A stretch of 53,613 bases of DNA from Prevotella sp. UBA1104 (GCA_002314055.1 DCBP01000010.1:28171-81783); one strand, 5' to 3'. Positions 1-8,328 are shown, counted from the first letter of the stretch. The notes: generated by a model from the sequence alone, not told the origin. A program made the numbers and translations.

Positions 1-149
1 GTCATCTTACCGGTGTTGTTTCGACCGCCGGTAGAACGTTTACCGTAAACGAGAGACTTCTCTGGCACGGATGCAGTAATCTCCTCGAACGTGCCAATAA
101 CCTTGTGTCTTTGACCCGGAGTAACCGGTTTAAATTTACGTACTGCCAT
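1..149 (-). CDS. rplB: 50S ribosomal protein L2, N-terminal part (runs off the window)
   Basis: Only the first 49 codons are inside the window; the gene continues beyond base 1. The visible protein begins MAVRKFKPVTPGQRHK and contains SLVYGKRSTGGRNN, the standard start of bacterial L2, which binds 23S rRNA near the peptidyl transferase centre. The ATG (complement of 147-149) lies 8 bases after the rplW stop, so it is the next gene of the S10 operon (order L3, L4, L23, L2). Identity is certain; completeness cannot be judged. Confidence 0.95.
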   Translation of the reverse strand, partial: MAVRKFKPVTPGQRHKVIGTFEEITASVPEKSLVYGKRSTGGRNNTGKM

Positions 150-157
150 TTTTTATT

Positions 158-502
158 TTAGATATTGCTGTAAAAATCAATTGTATCGCCCTCTTTCAGA
201 GTAACGATTGCCTTCTTATACGCATTCTTCTGTCCCTTGATGAGACCTGCCTTGGTATAGCGGCTTGAGCGCTTTCCAGCATAACGAAGCGTATTTACAT
301 TTATTACTGTAACGTTATACAGACTCTCAACTTCTTTCTTTATCTCGAGCTTACCAGCCTCTGGGCGAACGATGAAGCCATACTTAGCCTCAGCCTTCTT
401 TGTGCGCTCTTCACCCTTTACCTTGTAAGTTTTCTCAACAGAAGACTTGTCTGTAATCTTGGTCATCTTTTCGGTAACCAATGGTTTGATAATGAATGCC
501 AT
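158..502 (-). CDS. rplW: 50S ribosomal protein L23
   Basis: 114 residues. The start MAFIIKPLVTEKMT and the core YGFIVRPEAGKLEIKKEVE are L23 signatures; L23 sits at the peptide exit tunnel and docks trigger factor and SRP. Usual bacterial L23 is about 95-100 residues. The excess is a charged, lysine/glutamate-rich insert between the N-terminal strand (ends near residue 15) and the conserved YGF (near residue 41). Position between rplD (19-base gap) and rplB fits the S10 operon. Function by family is certain; the insert has no assigned role here. Confidence 0.97.
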   Translation of the reverse strand: MAFIIKPLVTEKMTKITDKSSVEKTYKVKGEERTKKAEAKYGFIVRPEAGKLEIKKEVESLYNVTVINVNTLRYAGKRSSRYTKAGLIKGQKNAYKKAIVTLKEGDTIDFYSNI

Positions 503-521
503 ATTTACTGTCTCCTATTAA

Positions 522-1151
522 TTATTTGTTTAAGATTCCGTCGATTGTCTTGAGCGAATTCTCTGTCACTACAAGTACATCAGCATTCAAAACTTTGTAT
601 GTGTTCAGTGCTGAAGCAGTCATAATTTCAGTGCGCTGCAAATTTCGAGCTGACAAATATACGTTTTTATTTACTTCTGGCAAAACCATAAGCATCTTAC
701 GACCGTCAACTTTAAGATTTTTAGCAACATTTACGAATTCTTTAGTCTTTGGAGCCTCAAAAGTGAAATCTTCAACGACTACTATAGCATTCTCCTGAGC
801 CTTGTAAGAAAGAGCACTCTTACGTGCAAGACTCTTAACTTTCTTATTCAGTTTGAAACGATAATCACGTGGTTTAGGACCGAATACACGACCACCACCT
901 ACGAGTACTGGTGAGTTGATATCACCACGACGAGCGCCGCCACCACCTTTCTGGCGTCCGAGCTTACGAGTAGAACCTGCGTGCTCGCTTCTTTCCTTAG
1001 ACTTTGCTGTACCCTGACGCTGGTTAGCGAGATACTGCTTTACGTCCAAATAAAGAACATGGTCATTAGGCTCAATTCCGAAGATTGATTCGTTTAACGT
1101 AACCTTTCTTCCAGTGTCCTCACCTTTGATATTTAATACGCTAATTTCCAT
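522..1151 (-). CDS. rplD: 50S ribosomal protein L4
   Basis: 209 residues, normal length for L4. The basic internal loop with GSTRKLGRQKGGGGARRGD (about residues 59-77) is the extended loop that lines the exit tunnel and binds 23S rRNA. The ATG overlaps the rplC stop codon by one base (TAATG), so the two are translationally coupled. In E. coli L4 also autoregulates the S10 operon; nothing in this sequence shows whether that applies here. Confidence 0.97.
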   Translation of the reverse strand: MEISVLNIKGEDTGRKVTLNESIFGIEPNDHVLYLDVKQYLANQRQGTAKSKERSEHAGSTRKLGRQKGGGGARRGDINSPVLVGGGRVFGPKPRDYRFKLNKKVKSLARKSALSYKAQENAIVVVEDFTFEAPKTKEFVNVAKNLKVDGRKMLMVLPEVNKNVYLSARNLQRTEIMTASALNTYKVLNADVLVVTENSLKTIDGILNK

Positions 1152-1765
1152 TATTTCTCAATTAATACGGTTGAACCATTACATCCAGCAACACTACCCT
1201 TTACAAGAATAAGGTTGTGTTCAGGAATTACCTTTAACACCTTGAGGTTCTGAGTTGTTACTCTATCACCTCCCATTTGTCCACCCATGCGCATTCCTTT
1301 GAACACCTTTGCTGGGTAAGAACAAGCACCGATAGATCCCGGCTTGCGAGCACGGTCGTCCTGTCCGTGAGTACTCTGACCTACACCACCGAATCCGTGA
1401 CGCTTAACAACACCCTGGAAACCTTTACCCTTTGAGGTACCAACAACATCTACAAAATTTGTATCGTTGAAGATTTCTACAGTGATTGTATCACCGAGGT
1501 TATACTCCTCGTCAAACTTGAACTCGGCCAAGTGTCTCTTTGGTGTTGTACCTGCTTTCTTGAATACACCGAGCATAGGCTTAGTGGTATTCTTCTCCTT
1601 CATCTCGCCGTAAGCAAGCTGATAAGCCTGATAACCGTCTTTCTCAACGGTCTTTACCTGAGTTACAACACAAGGACCTGCTTCGATAACAGTGCACGGA
1701 ACATTTTTACCGTCGGCACTGAAAACGGATGTCATTCCGATTTTTCTTCCAATTAATCCTGGCAT
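1151..1765 (-). CDS. rplC: 50S ribosomal protein L3
   Basis: 204 residues, normal length. Starts MPGLIGRKIGMTSVFSADGK and contains the conserved central loop KGKGFQGVVKRHGFGG (about residues 112-127), which reaches the peptidyl transferase centre. It follows rpsJ by 23 bases and overlaps rplD by one base. Identity is clear from sequence and operon order. Confidence 0.97.
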   Translation of the reverse strand: MPGLIGRKIGMTSVFSADGKNVPCTVIEAGPCVVTQVKTVEKDGYQAYQLAYGEMKEKNTTKPMLGVFKKAGTTPKRHLAEFKFDEEYNLGDTITVEIFNDTNFVDVVGTSKGKGFQGVVKRHGFGGVGQSTHGQDDRARKPGSIGACSYPAKVFKGMRMGGQMGGDRVTTQNLKVLKVIPEHNLILVKGSVAGCNGSTVLIEK

Positions 1766-1788
1766 TTCAATTAATATTAAAAATTAAA

Positions 1789-2094
1789 CTATACTTTGAT
1801 TTCTACTTCAACACCGCTTGGCAACTCAAGCTTCATGAGTGCATCTACAGTTTTTGCTGTTGAGCTGTAAATGTCGATAAGACGCTTGTAATCGCTGAGC
1901 TGGAACTGCTCACGAGCCTTCTTGTTTACGAAGGTTGAACGGTTAACTGTGTAGATTCTCTTGTGTGTTGGCAATGGAATAGGACCACTTACGATTGCAC
2001 CAGTAGCCTTTACTGCCTTCACGATCTTCTCTGCTGATTTGTCTACCAATTTGTGGTCGTAAGACTTCAGCTTGATTCTGATTTTCTGACTCAT
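1789..2094 (-). CDS. rpsJ: 30S ribosomal protein S10
   Basis: 101 residues, the usual S10 size. MSQKIRIKLKSYDHKLVDKS and GPIPLPTHKRIYTVNRS are S10 signatures; S10 forms part of the 30S head and (as NusE) joins transcription antitermination complexes. First gene of the S10 cluster, 93 bases after fusA. That gap carries a hairpin with a U tract (2115-2174), so S10 expression may depend on read-through from the str genes or on a promoter I cannot locate. Confidence 0.97.
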   Translation of the reverse strand: MSQKIRIKLKSYDHKLVDKSAEKIVKAVKATGAIVSGPIPLPTHKRIYTVNRSTFVNKKAREQFQLSDYKRLIDIYSSTAKTVDALMKLELPSGVEVEIKV

Positions 2095-2114
2095 TTTTAT
2101 TTTTTGTTATTATT

Positions 2115-2174
2115 AAAAAGGAAGAGGAGCAACGCCTATTAAGAGTCATACGCTAAAAGGCGTTTCTCTCTTCC
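2115..2174 (-). terminator. terminator/attenuator-like hairpin between fusA and rpsJ
   Basis: Inverted repeat 2120-2136 versus 2159-2174 (GC-rich arms, small internal bulge), followed in the minus-strand transcript by a run of five U (complement of 2115-2119). This is the shape of an intrinsic terminator, placed between two parts of the joined str-S10 cluster. It could act as a partial terminator or attenuator setting the fusA:S10 ratio. Confidence 0.7.
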
Positions 2175-2187
2175 GGATTTTCTTTTA

Positions 2188-4305
2188 TTACAGAAGGTCT
2201 ACACGACCATTGCATTCCTCAAGAACTGTCTTGGCAATTGAACTTGACAGCGGAGCATGGTGATCATACTCCATTGAGCTTGTTGCACGTCCTGAAGTGA
2301 TTGTACGGAGAGCTGTAACATAACCGAACATCTCTGCCAATGGAACCATTGCACGTACGATACGAGCTCCTGAACGGGTCTCGTCCATGCCCTCAACCTG
2401 ACCACGACGCTTGTTCAAGTCACCGATTACATCACCCATGTTCTCTTCTGGAGTTACAACCTCAAGTTTCATGATAGGCTCCATAAGAACTGGACCTGCC
2501 TTGGCACATGCATTCTTGTAAGCATTGATTGCAGCAACCTCGAAAGACAACTGGTCTGAGTCTACTGGGTGATAAGAACCATCAAGAAGTGTTACCTTCA
2601 AGCTGTCCATAGGATAACCACCGAGTACACCATTCTTCATTGCTCCCTCGAAGCCCTTCTGTACTGAAGGAATGAATTCCTTAGGAATGTTACCACCCTT
2701 CACCTCATTGATGAACTGTAGACCTCCCTGCTTGTAATCTTCATCAACAGGACCAACGTTAACGATAATATCAGCGAACTTACCACGACCTCCTGACTGT
2801 TTCTTATAAACCTCGCGGAGATTAACAGTCTTAGTAATAGCCTCTTTATAGTTAACCTGTGGCTTACCCTGGTTACACTCAACCTTGAACTCTCTCTTCA
2901 GACGGTCAAGGATAATGTCGAGGTGAAGCTCACCCATACCAGAGATAACGGTCTGACCGCTCTGCTCATCGGTATGAACTGTGAAGGTTGGATCCTCCTC
3001 TGCAAGTTTTGCAAGACCGATACCGAGCTTGTCAACATCTGCCTGGCTCTTTGGTTCTACGGCAATACCGATCACAGGATCAGGGAATGTCATAGACTCA
3101 AGTACGATTGGATGCTCCTCATCACAAAGAGTATCACCAGTACGGATATCCTTGAAACCAACACCTGCACCGATATCACCAGCGTCGATGAGTTCCATAG
3201 GAACCTGCTTATTTGAGTTCATCTGGAAGAGGCGGCTTACGCGCTCTTTCTTTCCAGAACGTGTATTATAAACATAAGAACCAGCAACGACCTTACCTGA
3301 GTAAACACGGAAGAACACAAGACGACCAACGTATGGGTCTGTTGCGATCTTGAATGCAAGAGCAGATGTAGGCTCATCCTCAGAAGGCTTACGATCTTCC
3401 TCCTCACCTGTTGTCGGGTTTGTACCAACGATGTTTGGAGTATCCAATGGTGAAGGCAAGAATGCGCAAACATAGTCGAGCAATGTCTGAACGCCCTTGT
3501 TCTTGAATGAAGAACCACAAAGAACAGGTGTGCACTCCATTGCGAGTGTTCCCTTACGGATAGCTGCGATAATCTCCTCTTCAGTGATTGAATCTGGATC
3601 CTCGAAGTATTTTTCCATAAGAGCCTCATCGAACTCTGCAGCAGACTCAACGAGTTTACCTCTCCATTCCTCAGCCTCATCCTTGAGATCTGCAGGAATA
3701 TCGTCTACCTCATATTCAGCGCCCATGGTCTCATCGTGCCACAGGATAGCCTTCATCTTGATAAGGTCAACAACACCCTTGAAAGTCTCCTCGCTACCGA
3801 TAGGAATAACGAGTGATACCGGGTGAGCACCAAGGACCTCTTTCATCTGGCGGAGTACATCAAAGTAGTCAGCACCAGAACGGTCCATCTTATTTACGTA
3901 ACCCAGACGAGGAACGTTGTATTTGTCAGCCTGGCGCCATACGGTCTCAGACTGTGGCTGAACACCACCTACAGCACAGTAAGTAGCTACAGCTCCATCG
4001 AGAACACGGAGTGAACGCTCTACCTCTGCAGTAAAGTCAACGTGTCCCGGAGTATCAATCAAGTTGATTTTATAAGACTTGCCGTTGTAGTTCCAGTTAC
4101 AGGTAGTAGCAGCAGATGTGATAGTAATACCACGCTCCTGCTCCTGAGCCATCCAGTCCATTGTTGCGGCACCGTCGTGAACCTCGCCAATCTTGTGAGT
4201 CTTACCTGTATAGAACAGGATACGCTCAGAAGTTGTTGTTTTACCGGCATCGATGTGAGCCATAATACCGATATTACGGGTCAAATGTAAATCTTGCTTT
4301 GCCAT
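2188..4305 (-). CDS. fusA: translation elongation factor G
   Basis: 705 residues, full length. The G1 loop AHIDAGKTTTSERIL lies near the N-terminus, with DTPGHVDF (G3) and NKMDRSGADY (G4) further on, and domain IV near residues 480-600. EF-G is the GTPase that drives translocation and ribosome recycling. It is third in the str operon, 25 bases after rpsG. tuf, which follows fusA in E. coli, is absent; rpsJ comes next. Bacteroidota often carry an EF-G paralogue elsewhere, but the str location supports this as the housekeeping copy. Confidence 0.97.
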   Translation of the reverse strand: MAKQDLHLTRNIGIMAHIDAGKTTTSERILFYTGKTHKIGEVHDGAATMDWMAQEQERGITITSAATTCNWNYNGKSYKINLIDTPGHVDFTAEVERSLRVLDGAVATYCAVGGVQPQSETVWRQADKYNVPRLGYVNKMDRSGADYFDVLRQMKEVLGAHPVSLVIPIGSEETFKGVVDLIKMKAILWHDETMGAEYEVDDIPADLKDEAEEWRGKLVESAAEFDEALMEKYFEDPDSITEEEIIAAIRKGTLAMECTPVLCGSSFKNKGVQTLLDYVCAFLPSPLDTPNIVGTNPTTGEEEDRKPSEDEPTSALAFKIATDPYVGRLVFFRVYSGKVVAGSYVYNTRSGKKERVSRLFQMNSNKQVPMELIDAGDIGAGVGFKDIRTGDTLCDEEHPIVLESMTFPDPVIGIAVEPKSQADVDKLGIGLAKLAEEDPTFTVHTDEQSGQTVISGMGELHLDIILDRLKREFKVECNQGKPQVNYKEAITKTVNLREVYKKQSGGRGKFADIIVNVGPVDEDYKQGGLQFINEVKGGNIPKEFIPSVQKGFEGAMKNGVLGGYPMDSLKVTLLDGSYHPVDSDQLSFEVAAINAYKNACAKAGPVLMEPIMKLEVVTPEENMGDVIGDLNKRRGQVEGMDETRSGARIVRAMVPLAEMFGYVTALRTITSGRATSSMEYDHHAPLSSSIAKTVLEECNGRVDLL

Positions 4306-4330
4306 GATTCCTTTTACCTTATCTTAAAAA

Positions 4331-4807
4331 TTAAAATCTGAAGTGAGCGAACGCACGGTTAGCCTCAGCCATACGGTGCATATCTTCCTTACGCTTGAAG
4401 GCACCACCCTGATTGTTGAAGGCATCCATAATCTCAGCAGCCAACTTATCAGCCATTGACTTACCACCACGCTTACGAGCGAAAGCAATCATATTCTTCA
4501 TAGAGATGCTCTCCTTGCGGTCTGGGCGGATTTCTGTAGGTACCTGGAAAGTAGCACCACCGATACGGCGGCTCTTAACCTCAACCTGAGGAGTAATGTT
4601 ATCAAGAGCAGTCTTCCAAATCTCGAGTGCAGACTTCTCCTCATTAGCCATCTTCTCCTTTACGGTATCCAATGCTTTGTAGAAAATTTCGTATGATGTG
4701 TTTTTCTTTCCATCATACATCAAGTGGTTCACGAACTTTGAGACCTTCTGGTCATTAAACACGGGATCCGGAAGGATCACGCGCTTCTTTGGTTTTGCTT
4801 TTCTCAT
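4331..4807 (-). CDS. rpsG: 30S ribosomal protein S7
   Basis: 158 residues, normal for S7. MRKAKPKKRVILPDP and the RRIGGATFQVPTEIRPDR stretch are S7 hallmarks; S7 nucleates assembly of the 30S head and contacts E-site tRNA. Lies between rpsL (137-base gap with no convincing hairpin) and fusA. Confidence 0.97.
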   Translation of the reverse strand: MRKAKPKKRVILPDPVFNDQKVSKFVNHLMYDGKKNTSYEIFYKALDTVKEKMANEEKSALEIWKTALDNITPQVEVKSRRIGGATFQVPTEIRPDRKESISMKNMIAFARKRGGKSMADKLAAEIMDAFNNQGGAFKRKEDMHRMAEANRAFAHFRF

Positions 4808-4944
4808 TTCTTGTTTTGAAATTAATTCTGCATGGGGCTGTTTAATGTTCTTCAGTGCTCCCTCTGGAGCCGCTTACTCAACCTTTATAACAATTCTCCA
4901 GCAAAACGATTAAAATGTAAGATTTTAAACCTCCCGGTTATTAA

Positions 4945-5322
4945 TTACTTCTGCTTTGGACGCTTAGCTCCATACTTAGAACGGCGCTGTGTACGATTTG
5001 CTACGCCTGCAGTATCAAGAGTACCACGAACGATGTGATAACGCACACCAGGAAGATCCTTTACACGACCACCGCGAACAAGCACGATTGAGTGCTCCTG
5101 CAAGTTGTGTCCTTCTCCTGGAATGTAAGAGTTCACCTCTTTCTGGTTTGTCAAACGCACACGGGCAACCTTTCTCATTGCCGAATTAGGCTTCTTAGGT
5201 GTTGTGGTGTAAACACGAACGCAAACGCCACGACGCTGAGGACATGAATCCAAAGCCGGAGACTTGCTCTTGTCTACAAGCACCTTTCTACCTTTTCTTA
5301 CCAATTGCTGAATTGTAGGCAT
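4945..5322 (-). CDS. rpsL: 30S ribosomal protein S12
   Basis: 125 residues. MPTIQQLVRKGRK, the KKPNSAMRKVARVRL loop and GEGHNLQEHS are S12 signatures; S12 is the decoding-centre protein where streptomycin resistance maps. In this reading the classical resistance lysine positions are the lysines of KKPNS and wild-type-like GGRVKDLPG. First gene of the str operon; a TACCTTTG box at 5410-5417 gives a leader of roughly 80 bases. Confidence 0.97.
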   Translation of the reverse strand: MPTIQQLVRKGRKVLVDKSKSPALDSCPQRRGVCVRVYTTTPKKPNSAMRKVARVRLTNQKEVNSYIPGEGHNLQEHSIVLVRGGRVKDLPGVRYHIVRGTLDTAGVANRTQRRSKYGAKRPKQK

Positions 5323-5340
5323 TGTTTTTAATTTTTAATT

Positions 5341-5661
5341 TTATATTTATTATTTTGTTATTATCAAAGTATTACAATACAGTCTCAGCCATAAGACCAT
5401 TTTGGGCTGCAAAGGTAAGAACTTTTTTTGTATTTACCTAATAAATAGAACAAAGAGGCTTTCAATACACTTATAATTTTACACGATATATATTTTATTA
5501 ACCTTTTATAACCTTATATCTTATATATATTCTACAATCGATACACCTTCTAAAATCCTAAAGGCAAGAGTTTTAATAGAGAAGAAGAGCATCTTATACA
5601 ACAGATAATTCCTATATAATATATAATAAGGTATATACATGCAAACTTTAAGTGGAAAATG
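5341..5661. other. AT-rich divergent intergenic region upstream of rpsL
   Basis: About 320 bases with no coding potential beyond chance short frames. It holds the minus-strand rpsL promoter box (5410-5417) and leads to the plus-strand promoter of the lipoprotein gene (5662-5693). The middle is very AT-rich, as expected upstream of a strong ribosomal promoter; no repeat or RNA gene seen. Confidence 0.6.
5410..5417 (-). promoter_or_regulatory. -7 promoter box of the str operon (rpsL)
   Basis: The complement reads TACCTTTG, a perfect TAnnTTTG match, 88 bases upstream of the rpsL ATG. No TTTG is seen at the expected -33 spacing, so only the -7 element is called. Confidence 0.65.
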
Positions 5662-5693
5662 CTTGGTTCAAATCAAAAAATAATCTATATTTG
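5662..5693 (+). promoter_or_regulatory. promoter of the YiiX/NlpC-like lipoprotein gene
   Basis: CTTG (5662-5665), 20 bases, TATATTTG (5686-5693): a good Bacteroidota -33/-7 pair. It decides the start of the next gene, because a longer frame opening at 5659 would begin upstream of transcription. Confidence 0.75.
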
Positions 5694-5715
5694 CAAAATA
5701 AAGTCTGGGAAATAT

Positions 5716-6339
5716 ATGGGAAATATAAAAGGACTGGTAACAATGGCAATATTATGTTTGGCAATATACTCATGCGACAAGAACAGGAACTCACCGCATA
5801 GCATCTTGCGAGAAACAAGCATATTAAAGGAAGGCGACATCGTAATGAGGCGAGGAACCGGTATTACGAGTCGCGTTGTTACGACTGCAGACAGAGGGTC
5901 TGATTTTTCTCACTGCGGTATTGTTGTCTTCCACAACGGAAGGACAATGGTTGTTCATGCCGTACCAGACGAACCGGATTTTGAAGGGGATGTGGACAGA
6001 GTAAAGATGGAAAGTGCCAGGAAATTCTTTTCATCGATAAATGCCTCCAAAGGCTGCGTGTTAAGATGCAACAACAGTAAAGCAGCACAAAAAAGCGCAA
6101 ACGTCGCAAAGAGAATGTTTAATAGAAAAATATTGTTTGACCATGACTACAATGACATGGATACTACAAAGATGTATTGCAGCGAACTTGTTGTCTACGC
6201 TTATAAGAAAGCCGGAATAATGATTATCGGCAAAGAACGTCACAATATAAATATGCCAGGACTTCATTTCAGTCATGTAATATTCCCGTCTGATATTCTA
6301 AAATCAAAGGACTTTAAACGGATTGCCGACTTTCCATAG
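5716..6339 (+). CDS. lipoprotein, YiiX/YebB-like permuted papain fold (NlpC/P60 superfamily)
   Basis: 207 residues from the ATG at 5716, chosen because the promoter at 5662-5693 rules out the frame opening at 5659. N-terminus MGNIKGLVTMAILCLAIYSC is a lipoprotein signal with Cys20 as the acylation site. The body starts ILKEGDIVMRRGTG; SHCGIV (His66) precedes YCSELVVYAYKKAG (Cys155), the His-before-Cys order of circularly permuted NlpC/P60 enzymes of the YiiX/YebB type. Such proteins are thought to be hydrolases of amide or ester bonds in the envelope; the substrate is unknown. Stands alone, 105 bases before the next lipoprotein gene. Confidence 0.8.
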   Translation: MGNIKGLVTMAILCLAIYSCDKNRNSPHSILRETSILKEGDIVMRRGTGITSRVVTTADRGSDFSHCGIVVFHNGRTMVVHAVPDEPDFEGDVDRVKMESARKFFSSINASKGCVLRCNNSKAAQKSANVAKRMFNRKILFDHDYNDMDTTKMYCSELVVYAYKKAGIMIIGKERHNINMPGLHFSHVIFPSDILKSKDFKRIADFP

Positions 6340-6444
6340 AGGTCAACGAAGTGTTCTCGTCATTAACTATAAAACTGCATTTTATAAAGGCATAATTCAT
6401 AAAAGTAAAAATGTTATATATTACTAACCAAATAAAAAAAGATT

Positions 6445-6858
6445 ATGAAAAGACTTAGTTTCATTTTAGGCCTCATGGCCATTGTTTTCATCATGGCATC
6501 ATGTAGTAGCAATACGCCCAAAGGAGTAGCGGAAAAATCCATGAAATGCCTTATCGACAAGGACTATAAAGGGTATGTGGATCTTGTCTATACAAAAGAC
6601 GACCCGAAGGAATCACCTGACGAGATAAAGCAACAGAAGGAGATGCTTGCCTCACTGCTAAAAGACAAAGCAGAAAAGGAGTACAAGAAGAACAAGGGCA
6701 TTGCGTCATACGAGATAGTAAACGAAGAAACGTCTGAAAACGGAGAAAAGGCAAAAGTAAAAATGAAAGTTACTTACGGCAACGGCGAAGTTAAAGACGA
6801 GGAAATAGAACTGCGCAAAGACAAAGACGGCAACTGGAAGCTTGATATGGGAAAGTAA
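6445..6858 (+). CDS. DUF4878-like small lipoprotein
   Basis: 137 residues. Signal peptide with lipobox IMASC (Cys20), then a small NTF2-like domain: a helix (KGVAEKSMKCLIDKDYKGYVDLVY), a lysine-rich linker and a strand-rich end (KAKVKMKVTYGNGEVK ... WKLDMGK). This layout is typical of DUF4878 lipoproteins of Bacteroidota, whose function is unknown. Very rich in K/E/D. A hairpin at 6874-6912 follows directly. Family call from motif shape, not from a search. Confidence 0.7.
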   Translation: MKRLSFILGLMAIVFIMASCSSNTPKGVAEKSMKCLIDKDYKGYVDLVYTKDDPKESPDEIKQQKEMLASLLKDKAEKEYKKNKGIASYEIVNEETSENGEKAKVKMKVTYGNGEVKDEEIELRKDKDGNWKLDMGK

Positions 6859-6873
6859 CAACAAGAAAATAAA

Positions 6874-6912
6874 GAGGTCTGCAAGTAGAACGGAAGTTCC
6901 ATTGCAGACCTC
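6874..6912. terminator. bidirectional terminator between converging genes
   Basis: Perfect 11-base inverted repeat, 6874-6884 (GAGGTCTGCAA) versus 6902-6912, with an A-rich left flank and T-rich right flank, in the gap between a plus-strand gene ending at 6858 and a minus-strand gene ending at 6937. Confidence 0.75.
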
Positions 6913-6936
6913 AAATTTATTAAACCTCTCTATATA

Positions 6937-7257
6937 TTAAGCCTCGCCGTTATTAACATTGAACGGAGCGATAGTCTTACCCTGCTGCTCTGGCAGAGTA
7001 ATCTTTCCGAACTCATGCTCATATTTTGCAACATTCTCCTGAAGAGCCAAAAGCAGGCGCTTAGCATGCTCTGGAGCAAGGATTATACGACTATTGATTA
7101 CTGCCTTTGGCAGACCCGGCAGAACGCGAGCGAAATCTGCGATAAATTCTGAACGAGAGTGAGTGATAAGAGCGAAATTAGCGTATTCACCCTGTGCTAC
7201 TGCCTGAGGAAGCTCCAACTGGAACTGTCCTTCCTGATTTTCCTTATTATTTTCCAT
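6937..7257 (-). CDS. DUF3467 family protein
   Basis: 106 residues, cytosolic, no signal peptide. Core reads GEYANFALITHSRSEFIADFARVLPGLPKA ... SRIILAPEHAKRLLLAL (quoted in part), the pattern of DUF3467, a small widely conserved protein of unknown function. tRNA-Arg lies 41 bases upstream on the same strand, so the two could share a transcript from the box at 7403-7410. Confidence 0.8.
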   Translation of the reverse strand: MENNKENQEGQFQLELPQAVAQGEYANFALITHSRSEFIADFARVLPGLPKAVINSRIILAPEHAKRLLLALQENVAKYEHEFGKITLPEQQGKTIAPFNVNNGEA

Positions 7258-7298
7258 AAGATTAAAAGTTTATTCTGTTTCTAAGTATTACGTTTAAG

Positions 7299-7370
7299 TG
7301 GTCTCACCGAGAATCGAACTCGGATCTAATCTTTAGGAGAGACTTGTTCTATCCATTGAACTATGAGACC
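7299..7370 (-). tRNA. tRNA-Arg, anticodon CCU
   Basis: 72-base cloverleaf: acceptor GGTCTCA pairs with TGAGACC, D stem GTTC/GAAC, anticodon stem AGTCT/AGATT (one G-T) around loop CTCCTAA giving CCU, T arm CCGAG-TTCGATT-CTCGG, discriminator A. CCA is not encoded. Reads AGG codons. Confidence 0.95.
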
Positions 7371-7402
7371 CCATTAGCCATGCAGTTTTTGTATGACGAA
7401 TG

Positions 7403-7410
7403 CAAAGGTA
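7403..7410 (-). promoter_or_regulatory. -7 promoter box of tRNA-Arg
   Basis: Complement reads TACCTTTG, a perfect TAnnTTTG, 32 bases upstream of the tRNA 5' end. No clear -33 partner. Confidence 0.6.
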
Positions 7411-7490
7411 ACGATTTTTATCCTTAATCCACCATTTTTCTTGTGATTTTTTCAGCACCTGTATCCATAATATAAAAAATAATTGTATGT

Positions 7491-8159
7491 TTGCGGCAAG
7501 ACGGCTCTATATGTTATGCATGTCGGAGCATACTTGAACAAGTTGAAAAAGGGAAAGAAGAAAAGGAAGACACATACAGGTTTCTTCCTGTATATACAAT
7601 ATGTTTCATGAACTATATGCCAAGGCCAGACGAGGTCGGCAAGTTCAGGACAGATCTTGTTATAGCAGATAAAGAAAGTGGGAAGCCAGCATCAGACAAG
7701 CTTCGCTTCACATATTTAGCCCTTCCGTTCTTCAAGAAGAAAGCGGAAGAATGTGATAATGATTTTGAAAAATGGATTTACGTTTTAAAGCATATGGAAG
7801 CATTAGGCAGAATGCCGTTTACGGCACAGAAAGACATCTTCAAGCAGCTTGAGGAATACGCAGACAGCCATAGACTGACAAAGAAGGAATGGGAGGCATA
7901 CGAGAACAGCCTCTGGATTGCACGCGACAATATGGCATGTATGGCTGCTGCAGAAAGAGAAGCCCGGGAAAAGGGTATGGCTGAAGGAAGAGCTGAAGGT
8001 ATGGCTGAAGGAAGAGCCGAAGGAAAAGCTGAAGGAAGAGCCGAAGAGAAAGCAGAAACAGCAAAGAGACTTCTTTCTATGGGACTCAACATAGAGCAGG
8101 TAGCACAAGGCTTGGGATTGTCAATTGACGAGACAAGGAAATTGATAAGCCATGATTAA
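7491..8159 (+). pseudogene. 5'-truncated Rpn / PD-(D/E)XK nuclease family gene
   Basis: The reading frame (222 codons from a TTG) joins the family in mid-domain: ICYACRSILEQVEKG and YRFLPVYTICFMNY match the second half of the Rpn-type (PDDEXK_2) nuclease domain. The first ~90-100 residues, which carry the catalytic D and ExK, are missing and no upstream frame supplies them. The first usable ATG is at 7608. The tail carries the family's 4-residue repeats (GMAEGRAEGMAEGRAEGKAE, near residues 162-181) and a small helix-turn-helix-like end. Intact members promote recombination and bind DNA. I call it a remnant that cannot cut DNA. Confidence 0.75.
7970..8055 (+). repeat. 12-base tandem repeats in the Rpn-like tail
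   Basis: Successive imperfect 12-base units encoding G-(M/R/K)-A-E run through this stretch. Such arrays are prone to slippage; members of this family commonly differ in copy number here. Confidence 0.75.
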
Positions 8160-8208
8160 AACACGGCTTGAAGGCAACGAATTATAGCGACACATATAGC
8201 TTAATTAT

Positions 8209-8241
8209 GTGCATGTCATGTTTGGCATGCACTTTTTTTTT
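8209..8241 (+). terminator. intrinsic terminator after the Rpn-like remnant
   Basis: GTGCATG (8209-8215) pairs with CATGCAC (8226-8232), followed by nine T (8233-8241), 50 bases after the stop codon: a classic intrinsic terminator for plus-strand transcripts. Confidence 0.85.
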
Positions 8242-8258
8242 AACACATATAATGCGAA

Positions 8259-8299
8259 AGCCGCACCGGCATGTCTGTCAGACATTCACCGGTGCGGCT
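8259..8299. terminator. long hairpin after the Omp28/T9SS operon
   Basis: Outer arms 8259-8269 (AGCCGCACCGG) and 8289-8299 are perfect complements, and an inner pair ATGTCTG/CAGACAT stacks on top, giving a nearly continuous 18-pair hairpin 30 bases past the stop codon of the minus-strand gene ending at 8329. No long U tract follows on the minus strand, so it may act as an RNA 3'-end stabiliser as much as a terminator. Confidence 0.65.
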
Positions 8300-8328
8300 A
8301 TAATTATATCAAAAATGGTGTGTGAACA

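Noticed and set aside
2095..2187. A tuf gene or small gene between fusA and rpsJ
   Set aside because: The gap is only 93 bases and filled by a hairpin.
7778..8108. Antisense frames over the Rpn-like repeats
   Set aside because: Low-complexity Ser/Phe/Leu translations of a tandem repeat.
8259..8299. Hairpin as a riboswitch or small RNA
   Set aside because: Simple uninterrupted stem at a gene 3' end; terminator or stabiliser explains it.
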